This document shows, one piece after another, positions 61,466-64,000 of a stretch of 64,000 nt of DNA. Under the pieces are notes generated by a model. It saw only the letters and a program-made list of their open reading frames with translations. It had not been told where the DNA came from and searched no databases. The position numbers and the translations under genes are program-made. The stretch comes from CAVQBP01 sp963782475 (lineage in GTDB: Bacteria > Bacteroidota > Ignavibacteria > Ignavibacteriales > Ignavibacteriaceae), in NCBI GenBank assembly GCA_963782475.1, contig CAWAJW010000012.1, positions 1,736,001-1,800,000 on the forward strand. Direction: 5' to 3'. Each line of letters opens with the position of its first letter. Within the stretch, counting starts at the first letter, position 1.

Positions 61466-61821
61466 TGAAAAAATTAAGCAAGGTTTTTTTTCAATGCGGA
61501 ATGGGCAAATCATTTCAAGATTTACTGAGAAGTAGAAAAAATTATTTGTAAAGGGCTGACAGCATGGAAATGGAGAGAACGTATAGGCTGTCAGACCGAA
61601 CAAGTAATTTTTTGATAGAATTATAAATGCTTTGTTTTATGAAAATGAAGGTAGAGAAAAAAGTCTTACTTATTTTTGTCCGGCATCGATTAAAAGAAGA
61701 GCAAAAATAAGGGAGTCTTTTTCGATAGTGTCTGGTGTGATTTATTTTATGTTTTAATGACAAGTTGAAAAAATATTTGCGCGAGGATTGGGGAAGGGGA
61801 TTAGGCGAGCAATTATTTTTT
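61466..61821 (+). repeat. Multi-hairpin repeat, copy 5 (H1 half, H2-H4)
   Basis: Right arm of H1 (TTAAGCAAGGTTTTTT at 61472-61490), H2 at 61535-61613, H3 at 61655-61722, H4 at 61767-61821. It lies between the kinase gene and the second cassette array. Confidence 0.65.
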
Positions 61822-61904
61822 GATAGAATGATTATATTTTGATTGATTAGCGATCGAAAAATATTTCTTTTGAGATATAAGAAACTCTATAAATACACTT
61901 ACTC

Positions 61905-61964
61905 AAAAATCTCTAAAGAGCCGAATGCATAAAATGCTGTCAACTTAAATTGCATTTGTTAGGT
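61905..61964 (-). repeat. attC-like site of the reverse array, left half
   Basis: On the minus strand the sequence begins ACCTAAC (61964-61958), then AAATGCAATTTAAGTTGACAG and ATTTTATGCATTCGGC: almost the same as the left half of attC-like site 1 (44416). It follows the end of the cassette gene 61970-63016. No right half or second core is recognised downstream. Confidence 0.6.
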
Positions 61965-61969
61965 GTTTT

Positions 61970-63016
61970 TTACCTTAGCAATAACAATTTCTTTGCATCT
62001 GAGAAACCCCCGGACTGTATTCTATAAAAATAAACACCACTTGAGAGATTATTAGCATGAAAATTAATTTCATAATTTCCAGCTGTTTTTTCTTCACTAA
62101 CCAATGTTGCGATTAATTTTCCAAGTAAATCATAAACTTTTAATGTAACATAACCAGAATATGGAATTGTGTATTTTATTTTTGTACTTGGATTAAATGG
62201 ATTAGGGAAATTCTGCGATAAATAATATGAATTAATCTTCATATTTTCATCTTGGATATCCAATGAAATGTCGCTATTCAAAAAAAGGCGTTTTTCAATC
62301 GTTTGGTTTGAATCAGAAGAGAATATGAATACTAATGTATCTTTCAAATATTCATCAAATTGTTTTTTACAAATGGGGCAGACATCAACATCTACTATTT
62401 TAAATGTTACAGTATCTCCTGGATTCAATTGTAAATGTATTGAATCACTTCTTTCGTAAGGGGTAATTCTGAAATAATGATATTCATATATGCTATCTTT
62501 TTTAATGTCGCAAAAATACGATGAGTAAGATTTATTATAAATTGAATCTAGATAAACGCTCTGATTTGAATCATTGATAATCTTACATGAATCACTTACA
62601 CTATATCTCGACAAAAAAATACTATCACGAGAAAAGATAATATTTTCTTCCCAATCGGAAAACGGATACTTATACTTAAATGATTTTATAAACTTAATAT
62701 CCTCAGCGAGACAGTCTCTGTAAATATCAATTCGATAATTACCTTCTGATAAGTTTGGTATTGGAACAACAAAATTATGGTAACCGTAACAAGTAGTTCC
62801 GTCTTTCGCTGTATCTATTTGCGTGATTGTAATAACTGAATCAATAATTTCAACGGAATAATCTAATTGAAATCCACATTGTTCCCATGCATTATAATCC
62901 CAAACATAAACAGTATCATTTGAAGACTTAACCACAATTGAGTCTAATGTTAAATTAGGTTGAGCTATCAACAATGACGAAAGAAAAAGAAATCCAATAA
63001 ATATTTTTGTTTTCAT
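61970..63016 (-). CDS. Secreted protein with type IX sorting domain, 348 aa
   Basis: Signal peptide MKTKIFIGFLFLSSLLIAQ, then a Ser/Asp-rich domain with two CxxC-like pairs (VDVCPICKKQFDEYLKDTLV). The last 75 residues are a T9SS C-terminal sorting domain: NFPNPFNPSTKIKYTIPYS, VTLKVYDLLGKLIATLV and SGVYFYRIQSGGFSDAKKL. The protein should be exported to the surface and processed by the sortase PorU. It is a cassette gene: its upstream core is GTTAGGT (63054-63048, minus). Confidence 0.8.
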   Translation of the reverse strand: MKTKIFIGFLFLSSLLIAQPNLTLDSIVVKSSNDTVYVWDYNAWEQCGFQLDYSVEIIDSVITITQIDTAKDGTTCYGYHNFVVPIPNLSEGNYRIDIYRDCLAEDIKFIKSFKYKYPFSDWEENIIFSRDSIFLSRYSVSDSCKIINDSNQSVYLDSIYNKSYSSYFCDIKKDSIYEYHYFRITPYERSDSIHLQLNPGDTVTFKIVDVDVCPICKKQFDEYLKDTLVFIFSSDSNQTIEKRLFLNSDISLDIQDENMKINSYYLSQNFPNPFNPSTKIKYTIPYSGYVTLKVYDLLGKLIATLVSEEKTAGNYEINFHANNLSSGVYFYRIQSGGFSDAKKLLLLR

Positions 63017-63047
63017 TTTTATAACCCCTTTTTTTATTTACTAATAC

Positions 63048-63231
63048 ACCTAACCTGCAGTTAAGCCGCAGTCCATAACTACAATGCTAATTTTATGAAT
63101 TAAATTAGAATTTGAAATATTTTGTTTAGCTCTTATCACTTTGAACAATTTTCCCTAACCGGAGTAATTAACCCTAAAACTTGAAAATGCCGAATGCGTA
63201 AAAAGCTGTAGGCTTTAACTGCCAGTTATAC
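63048..63231 (-). repeat. attC-like site between the two cassettes of the reverse array
   Basis: On the minus strand it starts GTATAAC (63231-63225) and ends GTTAGGT (63054-63048), 184 bases in all. GTATAAC is the reverse complement of the GTTATAC that starts its own cassette at 63889. The right half (TAGTTATGGACTGCGGCTTA) resembles that of sites 1 and 2 (TAGTTATGGGCTGCAACTTA). Confidence 0.65.
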
Positions 63232-63236
63232 ACTTT

Positions 63237-63866
63237 TTATAAACCAAATTTTATTGATGTAGTTATTGGATAATAGGAGAACATATTAAAACTATTGACC
63301 ATCCTTCCATCCAATACTAATTGCAAATTGTTAGTAAGATTTATTTCTAAACCAATACCTATATTATACTGAGCTAAATTATAGCTCCTTCCTGTATTTG
63401 AATATAAATGTGTTGATTTATTTTGTTCTCCTTCCATCCAATCAGTGATCTCTATTCGTCCTTGTTTTAAGAATATTGCACCAAGTCCAACTCCTAAATA
63501 AGGTTTAATTTTTGAATCATTTTTAACAAATAGTTTACTGCCAAATGATATTTCAAATATTCTACTTTTTTCACCGTTAACAATAAATCTATATCCAACT
63601 ACTTCAGGAACTGCGAGCGTAATAAGATTTTCATTAAATAAATATCTTTGATATGAAGAATAAATATAGAATAATAATATTTCATTTAATCTATATTCCG
63701 TTGCAATGCTAAATGAAAAACCATTTTCCCAGTAAGGAAGTTTATCTCCGTCAATTGAAGAAAAAATATATCCTCCACCGAATTGGATACTGAAATTATT
63801 TTGAGCAAATATCTTTCCTTCAAGAAGTAATAAAAAAATCATAGTTGTTAAAATTACTTTTTTCAT
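63237..63866 (-). CDS. Outer-membrane beta-barrel protein, 209 aa
   Basis: Signal peptide MKKVILTTMIFLLLLEGKIFA ending in Ala-Gln, then alternating hydrophobic strands (FSIQFGGGYIFSSIDG, FSIATEYRLNEILLFYIYSS, PYLGVGLGAIFLKQG) with the final FSYYPITTSIKFGL ending in Leu, as in OmpA/OmpX-like barrels. Its function is not predictable. First cassette of the reverse array; the core GTTATAC lies 23 bases upstream of the start. Confidence 0.7.
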   Translation of the reverse strand: MKKVILTTMIFLLLLEGKIFAQNNFSIQFGGGYIFSSIDGDKLPYWENGFSFSIATEYRLNEILLFYIYSSYQRYLFNENLITLAVPEVVGYRFIVNGEKSRIFEISFGSKLFVKNDSKIKPYLGVGLGAIFLKQGRIEITDWMEGEQNKSTHLYSNTGRSYNLAQYNIGIGLEINLTNNLQLVLDGRMVNSFNMFSYYPITTSIKFGL

Positions 63867-63882
63867 TTTCTCACCTTTTAGT

Positions 63883-64000
63883 GTATAACTTATTATTAAG
63901 TCTTTTAGTTACCACTATGAACATATCTATATCTAGAAACTTTTTGTCTACATATAATCATTTTCATCCTAAGTGTATAAACTTAGACTTATAATAATGA
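63883..64000 (-). other. Start of the reverse cassette array (attI-like candidate)
   Basis: Reading the minus strand, ATTATATGTAGACAAA, then a short A+T-rich stretch and TAATAATAA precede the core GTTATAC (63889-63883). Both the TATATGTAG motif and the AATAATAAGTTA string are shared with the start of the forward array at 43743-43873. No integrase gene is seen up to the window edge. Confidence 0.5.

Noticed and set aside
61421..61603. N-terminal extension of the kinase gene
   Set aside because: The extra 61 codons run through repeat copy 5 and have no ribosome site; the P-loop protein starts naturally at 61420.

Overview
The window looks like a chromosomal segment of a Bacteroidota/Chlorobi-group bacterium, most likely Ignavibacteriota-like. 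The basis is an extracellular protein at its right end with a type IX secretion C-terminal sorting domain (NFPNPFNPSTKI motif and SGVYFYRIQSG ending), plus Bacteroidota-style regulatory sequence. This placement is inferred from protein style, not from a marker gene.

Positions 1 to about 43.6 kb are a tailed-phage genome or prophage, open at the left edge. Late genes run on the minus strand from 31.9 kb to 1. In transcription order they are: small genes with a tRNA-Asp and a degenerate tRNA-like sequence, a radical SAM enzyme, a dATP/dGTP diphosphohydrolase-like protein, a small-terminase candidate, a zinc ribbon, large terminase, portal, scaffold, major capsid, adaptor and neck proteins, a LamG-like protein, a lysis cassette (holin-like proteins, spanin-like protein, transglycosylase endolysin), a zinc-ribbon metallophosphoesterase, tail and fibre proteins, two internal virion proteins, and a very large gene of more than 2,800 codons. 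That gene carries signs of a two-barrel RNA polymerase (R-x-P followed by GADLDID, and an upstream KTGAQKG block), so it may be a virion-packaged RNA polymerase. Early genes run on the plus strand from 32.3 to 43.6 kb: a RadC-like protein, a Sak4-like ATPase, a DUF669/SSB-like protein, an AEP primase-helicase fusion, a Gp157-like protein, a resolvase-like nuclease and a small sliding-clamp-like protein. There is no DNA polymerase, integrase or repressor that I can recognise.

From 43.87 to 46.53 kb lies an array of integron-type gene cassettes. Each cassette begins with a GTTRRNY core whose reverse complement opens its own 226-233 bp attC-like site. Cassette products are hypothetical, secreted, TM2-domain and HNH proteins. 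An EcoRI-type adenine methyltransferase plus DUF262/HNH gene pair, secreted and hypothetical proteins, and a tRNA 3' fragment (51.76 kb, a likely attachment scar) follow. A second mobile block on the minus strand (52.1-55.3 kb) carries an AAA ATPase, an ArdC N-domain protein and a SymE-like protein.

From 55.4 to 61.8 kb the DNA is rich in repeats: a long inverted-repeat element, three copies of one hairpin, and five copies of a repeat made of up to four successive stem-loops. Single genes (SnoaL-like, MacB/FtsX-type permease, nucleotide kinase) sit one by one between those copies. A second cassette array in the opposite orientation (61.9-63.9 kb) ends the window.

Many genes are split by single-base frame breaks. 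In the phage all clear cases are +1 and are repaired by removing one base from a short homopolymer run; this looks more like assembly or base-calling error than biology, but it must be settled before any of the split proteins is interpreted.
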